From contig DDFC01000023.1 of the NCBI GenBank assembly GCA_002336895.1, forward strand, positions 149,584-213,583: a stretch of DNA of 64,000 bases. The letters are read 5' to 3'. The notes beneath the pieces are model-generated. The model was not told the DNA's origin. It was given only the letters and a program-made list of their open reading frames with translations, and did not search any database. Each line of letters begins with the position of its first letter. Position 1 is the stretch's first letter. Below are positions 43,546-52,300 of the stretch, one piece after another. This DNA is from Verrucomicrobiaceae bacterium UBA1938. GTDB lineage: Bacteria > Verrucomicrobiota > Verrucomicrobiia > Verrucomicrobiales > Verrucomicrobiaceae. The translations under genes were made by a program, and so were the position numbers.

Positions 43546-43711
43546 GAGAAAGTGGGTCGAGGAATGGCGGAGAGCCGAAGGAATAAAGTGAGCGCTTTAA
43601 CCGTGCGGGAAGGACTTGGTCTTGCGGATATTGCGATGAATTGTGCGAATCTTGCGCGTCAGTGGCGAACGAATCGGGAGAAAAAGTGCTGGGCCAGCAG
43701 ATACAACGAAC

Positions 43712-44842
43712 TCAGACCACCGTGCCTTTACTCCCTTTGGACGATCCTTTTTTGGGCGAGGTCTCAGGCAGCCCCTCATCCTGAAGGATGGTGTCCTGAG
43801 GCAGAGGCTCGGAGCCATCTTCACCTTTGGGTTCGGGCTCAGCAAAGGGGGTGGATTTTTGGTAGAGCTTGAGACGTCCGTCAAACTCGACCTTCAGCTT
43901 CGTGCGCTCTTCATCGGGAAGATCTTTATCTTCATTAAAGAGCGTGATGCAGCGCTTCTGCCAGAGCTCCGCTTCTTTAAACTCGCCATTGCGGGCCAGG
44001 GCAGCCGCCATGGTGTCGATCATTTCATACGGCTGCTCGTCGCTCTGCACCACTTCAGCCACCAGCTTCAGTGCACGGCGTGCCAGCAGCACCGCATTCT
44101 CCCCGTTGTGCATGTTATCCTCCGGGCAGGTGGCCAGGAACCAGGCAAGGTTGTTGGAGGCCCAGGGGTCCTCAGAGCGTGCAGCGCGGCGATACCAGGC
44201 ACCCGCACGCCGGAAGTCCACCGGCACTCCCTGGCCGGTGTAGTAGAGATTTGCGAGACGCGTCATGGCAGGCACAAAGTCCTGCTGCGCGGCTTTGAGG
44301 TACCACAGGGCCGCCTTGGCAGTGCTCTTGGCCACCCCATCTCCACGCTCCAGTTTAGAAGCATAAGCCGTCTGGGAGGGCGGATTGCCCTGATCAGCGG
44401 CTTTCTTGAACCACTCCGTGGCTTTGGCTGTATCCTTCTTCACTCCTTTGCCTTCTTCATACAGGGCGGCGAGGCTGTGCTGGGAGAGTGCAAAACCCAT
44501 CTCGGCCGAGGAACGATACCACTCAGCAGCTTTGGAGAGGTCTTTTTTCACGCCCACTCCGTCCTCATAGAGCGTGGCCAGGACATGCTGCGCCCGCAGA
44601 TGCTTTTGCTTGGCGGCCTTTTCGAGGTTCTTCACTCCTTGCTCGAGATTCTTTTTCACCCCTTCACCGGTGATCATGCGCAGGCCGAGTTCAAACTGTG
44701 CATCGGCATCGCCCCGGTCGGCCCAATCACGGAGTTCTTTTTCATCTCCACCCTGCCCCTGCTGTGCATGCAAGACCGGAACAGAGAACACGAAAGCGGA
44801 AAAAAGCCCGGCTAGGAGGATTGGAAAGGACGCGCGCTTCAT
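43712..44842 (-). CDS. Exported Sel1-repeat (TPR-like) protein
   Basis: A 376-residue protein; the start at 44842 gives a signal peptide (MKRASFPILLAGLFSAFVFSVPVLHA). Five to six Sel1-like repeats follow with the pattern A-x-x-x-L-x-x-x-Y-x-x-G-x-GV-x-K-D: LGLRMITGEGVKKN, LATLYEDGVGVKKD, LAALYEEGKGVKKD and LANLYYTGQGVPVD. After the repeats comes a helical TPR-like part (NNLAWFLATCPED) and an acidic, proline-rich, lysine-ended tail. Sel1 proteins act as scaffolds in the periplasm, often in signalling or secretion. Specific role unknown. It is leftward; upstream is the rightward riboswitch unit. Confidence 0.8.
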   Translation of the reverse strand: MKRASFPILLAGLFSAFVFSVPVLHAQQGQGGDEKELRDWADRGDADAQFELGLRMITGEGVKKNLEQGVKNLEKAAKQKHLRAQHVLATLYEDGVGVKKDLSKAAEWYRSSAEMGFALSQHSLAALYEEGKGVKKDTAKATEWFKKAADQGNPPSQTAYASKLERGDGVAKSTAKAALWYLKAAQQDFVPAMTRLANLYYTGQGVPVDFRRAGAWYRRAARSEDPWASNNLAWFLATCPEDNMHNGENAVLLARRALKLVAEVVQSDEQPYEMIDTMAAALARNGEFKEAELWQKRCITLFNEDKDLPDEERTKLKVEFDGRLKLYQKSTPFAEPEPKGEDGSEPLPQDTILQDEGLPETSPKKGSSKGSKGTVV

Positions 44843-45004
44843 ATGGGAAAAGAGATTACGTCCGGCGGGAGCCGTCTCAACCATCAAAATGCAGGCGCAC
44901 AGCAAATTGGCGGCAGTCCTGCACGCCCCAAAAAATCGCACCTCTTTTCTCCTAGGAGTTAAAAACCGCCCCCGCTGTCAAGCGGTATATCTTGCCCCGG
45001 CGTT

Positions 45005-45033
45005 TTGACAAACGGCCTCTCTCGTGCGTGATT
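45005..45033 (+). promoter_or_regulatory. Likely promoter of the riboswitch operon
   Basis: A consensus -35 TTGACA at 45005-45010 is followed 17 bases later by GTGATT (45028-45033), a weak -10. The predicted start is then about 15 bases before the riboswitch P1 stem. Spacing supports it; the -10 does not match well. Confidence 0.4.
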
Positions 45034-45056
45034 CACCTCGCAGCCGAAGCTGCCGT

Positions 45057-45198
45057 TCCTTCCAGAGCGGTGGCGCGGGGGACCCAAAAACCCTGAGTCG
45101 CAAGACCCAGGGCGGGGCGAAGGAAGGTGGGCAACCACCGACCAGTCCACTTCCAAGGACCAGTCCGACAGCTAACCTCGCAGGCGACATTGGAAGGG
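45057..45198 (+). promoter_or_regulatory. Cyclic di-AMP riboswitch (ydaO-yuaA class)
   Basis: Two highly conserved blocks of this RNA class are present in order: GCGGGGGACCCAA at 45075-45087 and CCGACAGCTAACCTCG followed by CAGGCG at 45165-45186. GGGCGGGGCGAAGGAAGG at about 45110-45127 is the middle block. The P1 stem closes the element: TCCTTCCA (45057-45064) pairs with TGGAAGGG (45191-45198), eight pairs including one G-T. Known members bind c-di-AMP and usually turn off potassium uptake, wall hydrolase or osmolyte genes. Here the downstream genes are a small ORF, a PH-domain protein and an SPFH protein. No U-rich terminator follows at once, so control could be translational or by another structure. 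Confidence 0.93.
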
Positions 45199-45249
45199 CG
45201 ATCCTATGCCCGACGCGAGTGCGCCGGGACCATGGTCTCCCCAGAACCA

Positions 45250-45279
45250 CCGCACCCGCGTGCGGACGGGAAACCGTCC
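45250..45279 (+). promoter_or_regulatory. Two overlapping hairpins after the riboswitch, possible expression platform
   Basis: CCGCAC-CCGC-GTGCGG (45250-45265) and GGACGG-GAAA-CCGTCC (45264-45279) are perfect 6-bp stems that share two G bases, so they cannot both be complete. The second has a GAAA tetraloop. They lie 32 bases before the first start codon. Confidence 0.4.
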
Positions 45280-45310
45280 TCACTCACCGGGGGCACCGAG
45301 AACCATACCC

Positions 45311-45514
45311 ATGAACTGCCAAAAAGGCCCGGTCTTCACGACTGAAAGCCTGGCCCATCCCTCCATCTGGTGCGCACCAGCGCTGCCAGTATTCACCCCG
45401 CTGCACTGGCTGCACGTGATCTACCAGCCGGACCCCAGCCCGGACGAAACCAGCACTGATCCCACCACGGGCGCCTCCTATGACGAATGCGCCCTCCACC
45501 TCCACACCTCATGA
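45311..45514 (+). CDS. Small hypothetical protein (67 residues), first gene of the riboswitch operon
   Basis: It opens with MNCQKGPVFTTESLAHPS and contains WCAPALPVFTPLHWLHVIYQPD; the second half is Thr/Asp-rich and polar. No known domain was recognised and there is no clear signal peptide or membrane helix. Evidence that it is real: it lies downstream of the riboswitch in the right orientation and its stop overlaps the next start by 4 bases (ATGA), as expected for translational coupling. No good ribosome site precedes it. It may be a leader or a small regulatory protein. Confidence 0.45.
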   Translation: MNCQKGPVFTTESLAHPSIWCAPALPVFTPLHWLHVIYQPDPSPDETSTDPTTGASYDECALHLHTS

Positions 45515-46077
45515 ATCTCCCGACTGAAACACAATCTTCCACGCCCGACACTCCCATGACTCATCATCACTTTCGCGCCCCCTGGGGCCGCACCCTGTTT
45601 ATAGTCTCCCTGTTTGTCACGCTGCTCATCTGCAGCGTGGCACTCACGCTCTTCATGGGCAGGCCGCTTCCGCGATTTGTCAGCCTGCCAGCCCCGACCA
45701 ATGGTCCGGCATTCGTGATAGCCGCCGTGCTGCTCATACCTCTGGGCGCGCTGCTCTTCGTCATTCGCGGCTACGTCCTGACCAAGGACGGCATCCTCAT
45801 CCGACGCCTCTGGTGGAACACCGTGCTGCCTTTTGACGAGATACTCTCCGTGGAGGTGGAGCCCCACGCGCTCAGCCACAGCTTCCGCACCTGCGGCAAT
45901 GGCGGCCTGTATTCCTTCACCGGCTTTTACTGGAACAGGCAGCTGGGCCACTTCCGCGCCTACGTCACGGACCTGAACCGCACCGTGGTCGTGCGCATGA
46001 AACACCGCACCGCCGTGCTCTCCCCGGACGATCCCGAGGCTTTTGTCCGCACTGTCAGCGCCCGCCTCCACTCCTGA
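45511..46077 (+). CDS. Membrane protein with bacterial PH-like domain
   Basis: A 188-residue protein. Two hydrophobic segments (TLFIVSLFVTLLICSVALTLF and FVIAAVLLIPLGALLFVI) are followed by a beta-rich part: GYVLTKDGILIRRLWWNTVLPFDEILSVEVE, then an antiparallel set ending in DLNRTVVVRMKHRTAVLSPDDPEAFVRTVSARL. The DG-ILI-x-R pattern and the final SPDDPEAFVxxV are characteristic of bacterial PH (bPH) domain proteins that sit on the cytoplasmic side of the membrane. An internal ATG at residue 16 (MTHHHF) is an alternative start. Coupled to the small ORF before it, and 37 bases before the SPFH gene. Confidence 0.75.
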   Translation: MNLPTETQSSTPDTPMTHHHFRAPWGRTLFIVSLFVTLLICSVALTLFMGRPLPRFVSLPAPTNGPAFVIAAVLLIPLGALLFVIRGYVLTKDGILIRRLWWNTVLPFDEILSVEVEPHALSHSFRTCGNGGLYSFTGFYWNRQLGHFRAYVTDLNRTVVVRMKHRTAVLSPDDPEAFVRTVSARLHS

Positions 46078-46114
46078 TCCAATCCTCTTGTTTAACCCGC
46101 CCATTTTTACACTC

Positions 46115-47896
46115 ATGAATACGATTCTTCATTTCGCCATCGACCACTGGCTCATCACTCTTTCAGTCCTGAGCGTCATCGTTCTCTACTTTGTCTCCTG
46201 TGTTTACATCCCCGAGAGCAAGGTGGGCATCGTCGTCAAACGCTTCGCCTTGAAGAATCTCCCACCTGGAGAGATCATCGCCCTCAATGGTGAAGCTGGC
46301 TACCAGGCCGACACGCTGGCCCCGGGCCTGCACTTTGGCTTCTGGATCGTGCAGTACCACATTGAGAAAGTGCCAATGGTCCGCGTCCCGCAAGGGGAGC
46401 TGGCTCTCATCGTGGCCAAGACCGGCGCCGCCATTCCTCCCGGCCGCATCCTGGCCCGCACCGTGGTGTGTGATCACTTTCAGGACGCCCGCGCCTTCCT
46501 CAAAAACGGCGGTGAAAAGGGCCGCCAGCTAGGCGTCATCACCGCAGGTTCCTACCGCATCAATCCCGCGCTCTTCAGCGTCATCACCTCTGAAAACGCG
46601 CCCCAGCATGGCCTGGACCCGCACCTGCTTCGCATCCGCCATGTGGACCCGGATCTAGTCGGCATCGTGACCACGCTCGACGGCATCCCCATCGAGGCCA
46701 ATGAGATCGCCGGCCCCGTGGTGACCGGCCACGACAACTTCCAGAATTCCCAGGCCTTTCTGGACGCCGGTGGCTGCCGCGGCCTGCAGGAGCAGGTGCT
46801 GCTCAGCGGCCAGTGGAACATCAACCCGTGGTTTGCCCAGATCGAGCAGGTGCCCATGTTTGAGATCCCCATCGGCCATGTGGGCGTGGTCATCTCCTAT
46901 GTGGGCAAAGCGCACCTGGACATCAGCGGTCCTGAATTCAAACACGGCGACCTCGTCGAGGTGGGCCACAAGGGCGTGTGGGGCAAGCCCCTGCTCCCCG
47001 GCAAGCACCCCATCAACACCCGCATCATGCGCGTGGAGCTGGTGCCCACCACCAACATCGTGCTGAACTGGGCCACCCGCACCGAGGCACACCACTTCGA
47101 TGCCAAGCTCAGCAGCATCACCGTGCGCTCCCGCGACGGCTTCGCCTTCAATCTCGACGTGTCTCAGATCATTCACATCGGTGCGAATGAAGCCCCCAAG
47201 GTCATCAGCCGCGCGGGCTCGCTGCAAAACCTGATCGACCACGTGCTGCAGCCCATCGTGGGAAACTACTTCCGCAACTCCGCGCAGGACTACACTGTGC
47301 TGGACTTTCTCAGCGCACGCAGCCAGCGCCAGGGAGACGCCGCCAGCCATATCGAAGCCGCCCTGCGTGAGTATGACGTGGAGGGCATCGACACCCTCAT
47401 CGGCGACATCACGCCTCCCGAATCACTGATGAAAACTCAGACCGACCGCAAGCTGGCGGAGGAAAGCCGCAAGACCTACGAAATGCAGGAGGCTGCCGAA
47501 AAGCAGCGCCAGCAGCTCGTGCGCCAAACCTCTCTGGCCGACATCCAAAACCAGGTGGTCAGTGCGGAGCAGGGCGTCAACATTGCCGAACTCCACGCCA
47601 CCGCCTCCGTGAAAAAGAGCGAGGGCGAGGCTGCCTCCACCCGCCTCCGGGCCAGTGGTGAGGCCGAGGCCATCCGTGCCACCGGCCAGGCTAAGGCGGA
47701 TGCCTATCAAGCCGGTGTCAGCGCTCTCGGACCGGATGTGTACGGCATGCTGCAGGCCTTCCAGATCATCGCGGAGAAAAACCTCCGCGTGGTTCCCGAC
47801 GTGCTGGTAAACAGCGGACAAAACACCGGCGGAGTGCTGGACGCCCTCATGGGCATGCTGACCAAACAGCGTGCTTCCCTGCCTGGAGCAAACTGA
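46115..47896 (+). CDS. SPFH/flotillin-like membrane-microdomain protein
   Basis: A 593-residue protein; the start at 46115 gives MNTILHFAIDHWLITLSVLSVIVLYFVSCVYIP, a single N-terminal membrane anchor. The SPFH (band 7) domain runs from about 45 to 420, with PESKVGIVVKRF, PGLHFGFWIVQYHI, GRILARTVVCDHFQDARAF and SSITVRSRDGFAFNLDVSQIIHIG. An unusual internal duplication is visible: a GHDNFQNSQAFLDAGGCRGLQEQVLLSGQWNINP-type segment repeats DHFQDARAFLKNGGEKGRQLGVITAGSYRINP. After about 460 comes a Glu/Ala/Gln coiled coil (KTYEMQEAAEKQRQQLV), as in flotillins. Such proteins organise membrane domains. A strong terminator follows, so it ends the c-di-AMP-controlled operon. Confidence 0.88.
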   Translation: MNTILHFAIDHWLITLSVLSVIVLYFVSCVYIPESKVGIVVKRFALKNLPPGEIIALNGEAGYQADTLAPGLHFGFWIVQYHIEKVPMVRVPQGELALIVAKTGAAIPPGRILARTVVCDHFQDARAFLKNGGEKGRQLGVITAGSYRINPALFSVITSENAPQHGLDPHLLRIRHVDPDLVGIVTTLDGIPIEANEIAGPVVTGHDNFQNSQAFLDAGGCRGLQEQVLLSGQWNINPWFAQIEQVPMFEIPIGHVGVVISYVGKAHLDISGPEFKHGDLVEVGHKGVWGKPLLPGKHPINTRIMRVELVPTTNIVLNWATRTEAHHFDAKLSSITVRSRDGFAFNLDVSQIIHIGANEAPKVISRAGSLQNLIDHVLQPIVGNYFRNSAQDYTVLDFLSARSQRQGDAASHIEAALREYDVEGIDTLIGDITPPESLMKTQTDRKLAEESRKTYEMQEAAEKQRQQLVRQTSLADIQNQVVSAEQGVNIAELHATASVKKSEGEAASTRLRASGEAEAIRATGQAKADAYQAGVSALGPDVYGMLQAFQIIAEKNLRVVPDVLVNSGQNTGGVLDALMGMLTKQRASLPGAN

Positions 47897-47912
47897 TACG
47901 CCTCATTCGGAG

Positions 47913-47949
47913 GCGGACTGCGGCCATGCGTCGCAGTCCGCTTTTTATT
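47913..47949 (+). terminator. Intrinsic terminator of the riboswitch operon
   Basis: GCGGACTGCG, loop of 9, CGCAGTCCGC (perfect 10-bp stem), then TTTTTATTT. It begins 17 bases after the SPFH gene stop. Confidence 0.92.
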
Positions 47950-48019
47950 TCAGCCCACCGCGACGATTCTGCATACCAGCATTCGCTTTTAGGCACAGTC
48001 ATGGTAACAGCATGCCCGT

Positions 48020-48481
48020 ATGAAAAAGCTCCCTGTCCTTGCTTTGATCTTCGGCTGCAGTCTCTCCCTGCTGTTTCTCTCCTCCTGCAGCGACGCCTTC
48101 TACATCACGCCGGAAATGACATTCGCGTATGATGACTTCGGACCTGAGGCCATGGCCAGCAGCCTGCTGGGCCCAAAAGGAAAGGATACGCAGGTGGTCA
48201 CGCGCTTCTCCTCCACCCGCACAACACCACCTGCAGAAGGGCCGGACATTCGTTTTGTAAACATGGAGCAGGCCATGTACTACCTGCGCCGGAATGTACG
48301 CAAGCTGCCCAAAACCGGCGAGGGCTCCGACGCGCGCCAGCGTCTTTCGAGAACCTACGCCCGCCTCTATTACATCTATTCAGCCAAGAGGAACTCCTTT
48401 CTCGCCTCCCCCTTTTCCAGCTACGGCCGGGGTGGCATGAACAAGGCGCAGCTCATGCCACCAATGCCGCCCGCAATCTGA
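48020..48481 (+). CDS. Small lipoprotein, paralogue of the gene at 5622
   Basis: A 153-residue protein with a lipoprotein signal (MKKLPVLALIFGCSLSLLFLSSC, lipobox FLSSC, Cys23). The mature part shares with the 5622 gene: AYDDFGPEAMASSLLGPKG, RTTPPAEGPDIRFVNMEQAM, YYLRRNVRKLPKTG, RQRLSRTYARLY and the C-terminal MPPMPPAI. In this copy the C-terminal half has a more Tyr/Ser/Arg-rich insert (SAKRNSFLASPFSSYGRGG). Function unknown. It is monocistronic between the terminator and the tRNA. Confidence 0.78.
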   Translation: MKKLPVLALIFGCSLSLLFLSSCSDAFYITPEMTFAYDDFGPEAMASSLLGPKGKDTQVVTRFSSTRTTPPAEGPDIRFVNMEQAMYYLRRNVRKLPKTGEGSDARQRLSRTYARLYYIYSAKRNSFLASPFSSYGRGGMNKAQLMPPMPPAI

Positions 48482-48549
48482 ACGCGACGCATTTGACAAC
48501 ACGGCCACAGCCAGCCAGAATCATCTCACGCACCGCCCAACCGCGAGTC

Positions 48550-48620
48550 GCGGGTGTAGTTCAATGGTAGAACACGAGCTTCCCAAGCTTGATACGTGGG
48601 TTCGATTCCCATCGCCCGCT
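48550..48620 (+). tRNA. tRNA-Gly (anticodon CCC)
   Basis: Full cloverleaf: acceptor GCGGGTG with CGCCCGC, D arm GTTC/GAAC, anticodon stem CGAGC with GCTTG, loop TTCCCAA giving anticodon CCC (reads GGG), T arm GTGGG/CCCAT with TTCGATT. The 3' CCA is not encoded. Confidence 0.95.
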
Positions 48621-48682
48621 CTCCTGAATAAAGCCAGATCAGCTGGATATGCTGTCCTCGCTGGAGCAGGCGGGCTTAGTGA

Positions 48683-49378
48683 TTAAATCAGCCATCCTGA
48701 TCCGCTTTTTCGACGCCGACACATCATGAGGCAGATCCCCCCGAGCAATAGGTGCAAAGTGCGGCCGGGCTCAGGCGTGGAAAGCAGGCTGCCTGCAGAC
48801 ACAGCTGAGCCAGAGTCGTCGTATGCCCAGTCTTTGATGACGGCACCGCTGGTGTTGTAGGTGAGGTCCACACGCATCCAGCCGTAATAGGGGCCTGCGC
48901 CGCCATCGGTGGTCAGCCGGAAGCCGATGAGGCCGTCCGTGCCAGGCGCGAACTGCAGTGCCCCTGTGCCCATATGGGAATCGCTGCCGGCCTCTCCGTA
49001 GCTGTAGATGCTGCTGCCGTCGATGAGCGTGCCAGCGGCCAGATTCAGTACGGGAGCCATGTTGTCAGTGCTGGCGCGAACGGCCTGGAAGGCTGTGCTG
49101 TTGGCAATGCCGTAGCCGCCAAAGAAAAAATTCACATCCCAACCGGTGATCACCGAGGAGCTATGCGTGCTGGTGTCCACATTGAGGTAGGTGCCGTCGA
49201 ATGTGTTATCGATGGCGATGTTTTGCACGCCGCTGTAGATGATGGCGGCACCGGCGGAGGCGGGGATGCCAAAGATTTGGATGAGCAGCAGCGCCAGCAG
49301 CATCCAGCGCGAGATCTGTCGTCCTGAGCGAGGTCTGCCGGAAGAGGGATTCATGGCGCTGGCGGGTTCGGCGTTCAT
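48683..49378 (-). CDS. PEP-CTERM surface protein
   Basis: About 231 residues; either GTG 49384 or ATG 49378 starts it. An Arg-rich N-terminus precedes a signal helix (WMLLALLLIQIFGIPASAGAA). The mature part is beta-rich (FDGTYLNVDTSTHSS, GWDVNFFFGGYG, GPYYGWMRVDLTY, VIKDWAYDDSGSAVSAG), a pattern frequent in PEP-CTERM proteins. The sorting signal is STPEPGRTLHLLLGG followed by a hydrophobic run and CRRRKSG. The upstream gene on the same strand ends at 49381, so the stop and this start overlap: the giant surface protein and this protein are translationally coupled and may be partners on the cell surface. No other gene follows to the left except the tRNA. Confidence 0.85.
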   Translation of the reverse strand: MNAEPASAMNPSSGRPRSGRQISRWMLLALLLIQIFGIPASAGAAIIYSGVQNIAIDNTFDGTYLNVDTSTHSSSVITGWDVNFFFGGYGIANSTAFQAVRASTDNMAPVLNLAAGTLIDGSSIYSYGEAGSDSHMGTGALQFAPGTDGLIGFRLTTDGGAGPYYGWMRVDLTYNTSGAVIKDWAYDDSGSAVSAGSLLSTPEPGRTLHLLLGGICLMMCRRRKSGSGWLI

Positions 49379-49380
49379 CC

Positions 49381-52300
49381 TCACGGCATGGTGGAGACGG
49401 TGATGCGGAAAAACCGTGCCTTCTGGCCGTTGATGAAAAAGGGATACTCCACCTCCACAGCTTCGTACGCAGCATCCCTGGCCACGACGGATGGCGTGGC
49501 CGAGCTGTCCTGCCAGGTGGCGAGATCAGCGCTGAACTGCGGGGTGTAGAGCAGGCCGTCTGTGACGTAAGTCCTGCGGCGTACAAAGCGCGCGCTGAAG
49601 CTGACGCTGGAGACGCCATTGGCCACGTTCACCCCGGGCATGCCGCGCTGGGTCAGCGTGGCGCCGCTGATCATGAAGGGCGCGTTGTCACTGGCGGCGG
49701 GGTTCATGCCAAAGGCGAACTCCATGAGATTGGGCGCACCGTCGTTGTCGGTGTCGGCGCTGTCGGCTGAGCCGCCGCTGTTTCCAGCGGTGCCAAAGTT
49801 CAGCACACGCCAGACCTGCAGGGAGGTCTGGGCCGTCTTCGGATCGGTGGCGGCGTTGTACTCCTGCAGGTTGGTCAGGCCGTCGTTGTCATAGTCATCG
49901 GCGTCGCCGGAACCGGCCGCCAACGTCCATTGCAGCTCGCCATTGGTGCCAGAGCTCAGGGTGCCAAAGGTCTGGTAGCGCCACTGCTGCAGAGCATTTT
50001 GGTAGATCCAGAGCGTGCGCATCACTGGCGTGGCCGTCTGGAGCAGGGGTGCGATCGTGCGGCCGTACTGCGTGGCCACCACGCTCACTCGAACTGGGAA
50101 GCGGCTTCTCGGTGGCAGTGTGGTGAATTGCAGCGTGCTGCTGCTCACCTTGGCAGGGCCTTCGCGCACATAAAAGTCCACCTTGGCTCCGGCATACGTC
50201 GCCGTGCCGGTGGTGGTCGCGCTGATCGGGAGGGAGGCCACGCCACTGAGCTGATCCGCCGGCTGGGTGAAGGTGATCTCCTGCGCGGCACCGCTCGTGA
50301 GCGGCAGCGGAATGCTCACCAGCGCCTGCTGCACGGCGCGGACGTAGGTGCCATCTCCTTCGTGCACGGCCGTCAGCACGATGTCTCGTGAACGTGTCTG
50401 CCCGTAGATGTTGTTGGTGCCTACGCGGTCAAAGGCCACGCGGAAGGTGTCCGGCGAGAGCATCTCCACCGGGCCGCAGACACGGTTGATAAGAATGGAA
50501 CCGGAGCTGGAGTGCCCGATTGCAGAGCCGACGTTGAGGCCGGTCCACCCCGCGAGGCGCGAACTCACTGCCGGCACACTGCTGAGGAAGGTGGTGCCGA
50601 GCTTGAAGGTCAGGCCGTCTCCACTGGTGTCAGGGCTGAAGCTGGGATGCACCTGCAAATGGTCCTCCACCTGCCCGACCAGCACGCCGTTCTGCGTGTA
50701 GCTCACGAGCTGGTACGTTGTCTTCACGGGCAGGTAGGCGTTGTACGTGGTTGTGGCGTGCTCCTGGTCAAAGTACCAAAAAGCCTCGCTGGCGCTGCCA
50801 GTGTAGGAACCCACAGCAGCGGGGCTGGACGCGGGGCTCTGGCCCTTGCGCCAGCGGTCGGCCAGCCAGCCCTGCGTGCCGGTGTTGATGGTCTGCAAGA
50901 CTGCGGTGCCGTCGGCGGCGGCGCTCGTGGGCAGGCGGTAGGTGCCGATCTTGCGCAGATACATGGCGATATAGCCACACAACTTTTCATTCCAGTCAAA
51001 GTGGCCTCCGCCCACATCGGCAAAGAATGACACGATGGCTCCCGCGGTACTGTTTTGAAAGCTCAGTGCGCTCGTGGCGCGACCATTGGCATCGGCGTAT
51101 TCGCCTTCAATGTACATGATCGGCACTCCGGCGAGGTCGCTGTTGGCATACGTCGGCCTGGGCGTGTCGGGATCGGTGGAGTAGCCGGGATACCAGCCCT
51201 TGATCGAGATGGCTGCGGCGCACCGGCGGTTGTTTGCGCCGTTGGTCTGGCTGTCCCACGCGGCAAAGTGATACGGCGCATTGGCCATGGCCGAGTGACC
51301 GATCCACACCACGGGCGTCTTGCTCAGCTCGGCATAGCCGGACTCGGCGGCCAGTCCGTCCATCATCCGCTGAAAGATAACGGGCGTGTTCGGATTGGCG
51401 GTGAAGCTGAAGGAGCCGTCAAACGCGGGCGAGATCCAGATGGCGGCCATGCCTGCATCTGCCAGCGCCTGTCGCACAGCGGGATGTTCGAGGATGGGCT
51501 CCTCCAGCATGTTGTGCTGGCCGATGACCACCCCCCGCACGGTGGTCACCCCTGGTGGGATATAGAGAAAGGCTCGCGGGTAGTCATTCGTCTCTGAGGA
51601 GATGATGCCCGTCAGCGGGATGGCCCACTGCCAGAGGGAGTCGCGCGTGTCCGGCTTGGGCGTAAGCGCGATGGTGACGGTCTTTGTCGTGGTGTCCTGA
51701 GCATTGGTGGCGCTGAAGGTGCAGGTGGTGGTGGCCGTCGGCGTGAGGACGAGCGTGCCGCTGGTGGCGTAGCTCTGCGCACCGCCGCCGGTGTCGATGG
51801 TGAGCGTATTCGCATTAGGAACCGCCCAGCTCAGCGTGCTGCTGCCGCCGGGCCAGATCACCGGAGAGGAGGCCGTGACAGAGCTCAGATCCGGCGGCGG
51901 ATTGGTGACCTGCGAGGATGCCGCGCTGCTGCCCACACTGTTCACCGCACGCACCACATAGTAGTAGGTTGTAACAGCCGCCGCCGTCATGTCAGTGTAG
52001 CTCAGTATTGGCGCAGCCACGCTGGTCAGAGGGCTGTTGAAATCAAAGCTTCCGGAGCTGGTGCTGCGAAAGACCTGGTAGCTCGTAGCCCCGTTCACCG
52101 CGCCCCAGGCGATGGTGTAGCTTGTGCTGCTGACGGCTGTGATGGCAATGCCCGTGGGCGTACCCGGTGCGCTGCTCGCGGGCGCGGCGGTGCCTACGAT
52201 CTGAAAGCCGGGGAACTTCAGGCGCTGCACGCTGTCCCCTTCATTCAATGCGGTGAAGGAGGCCGTCAGCGTGCCGCTGAGCCCGGTAAACTTCACATAG

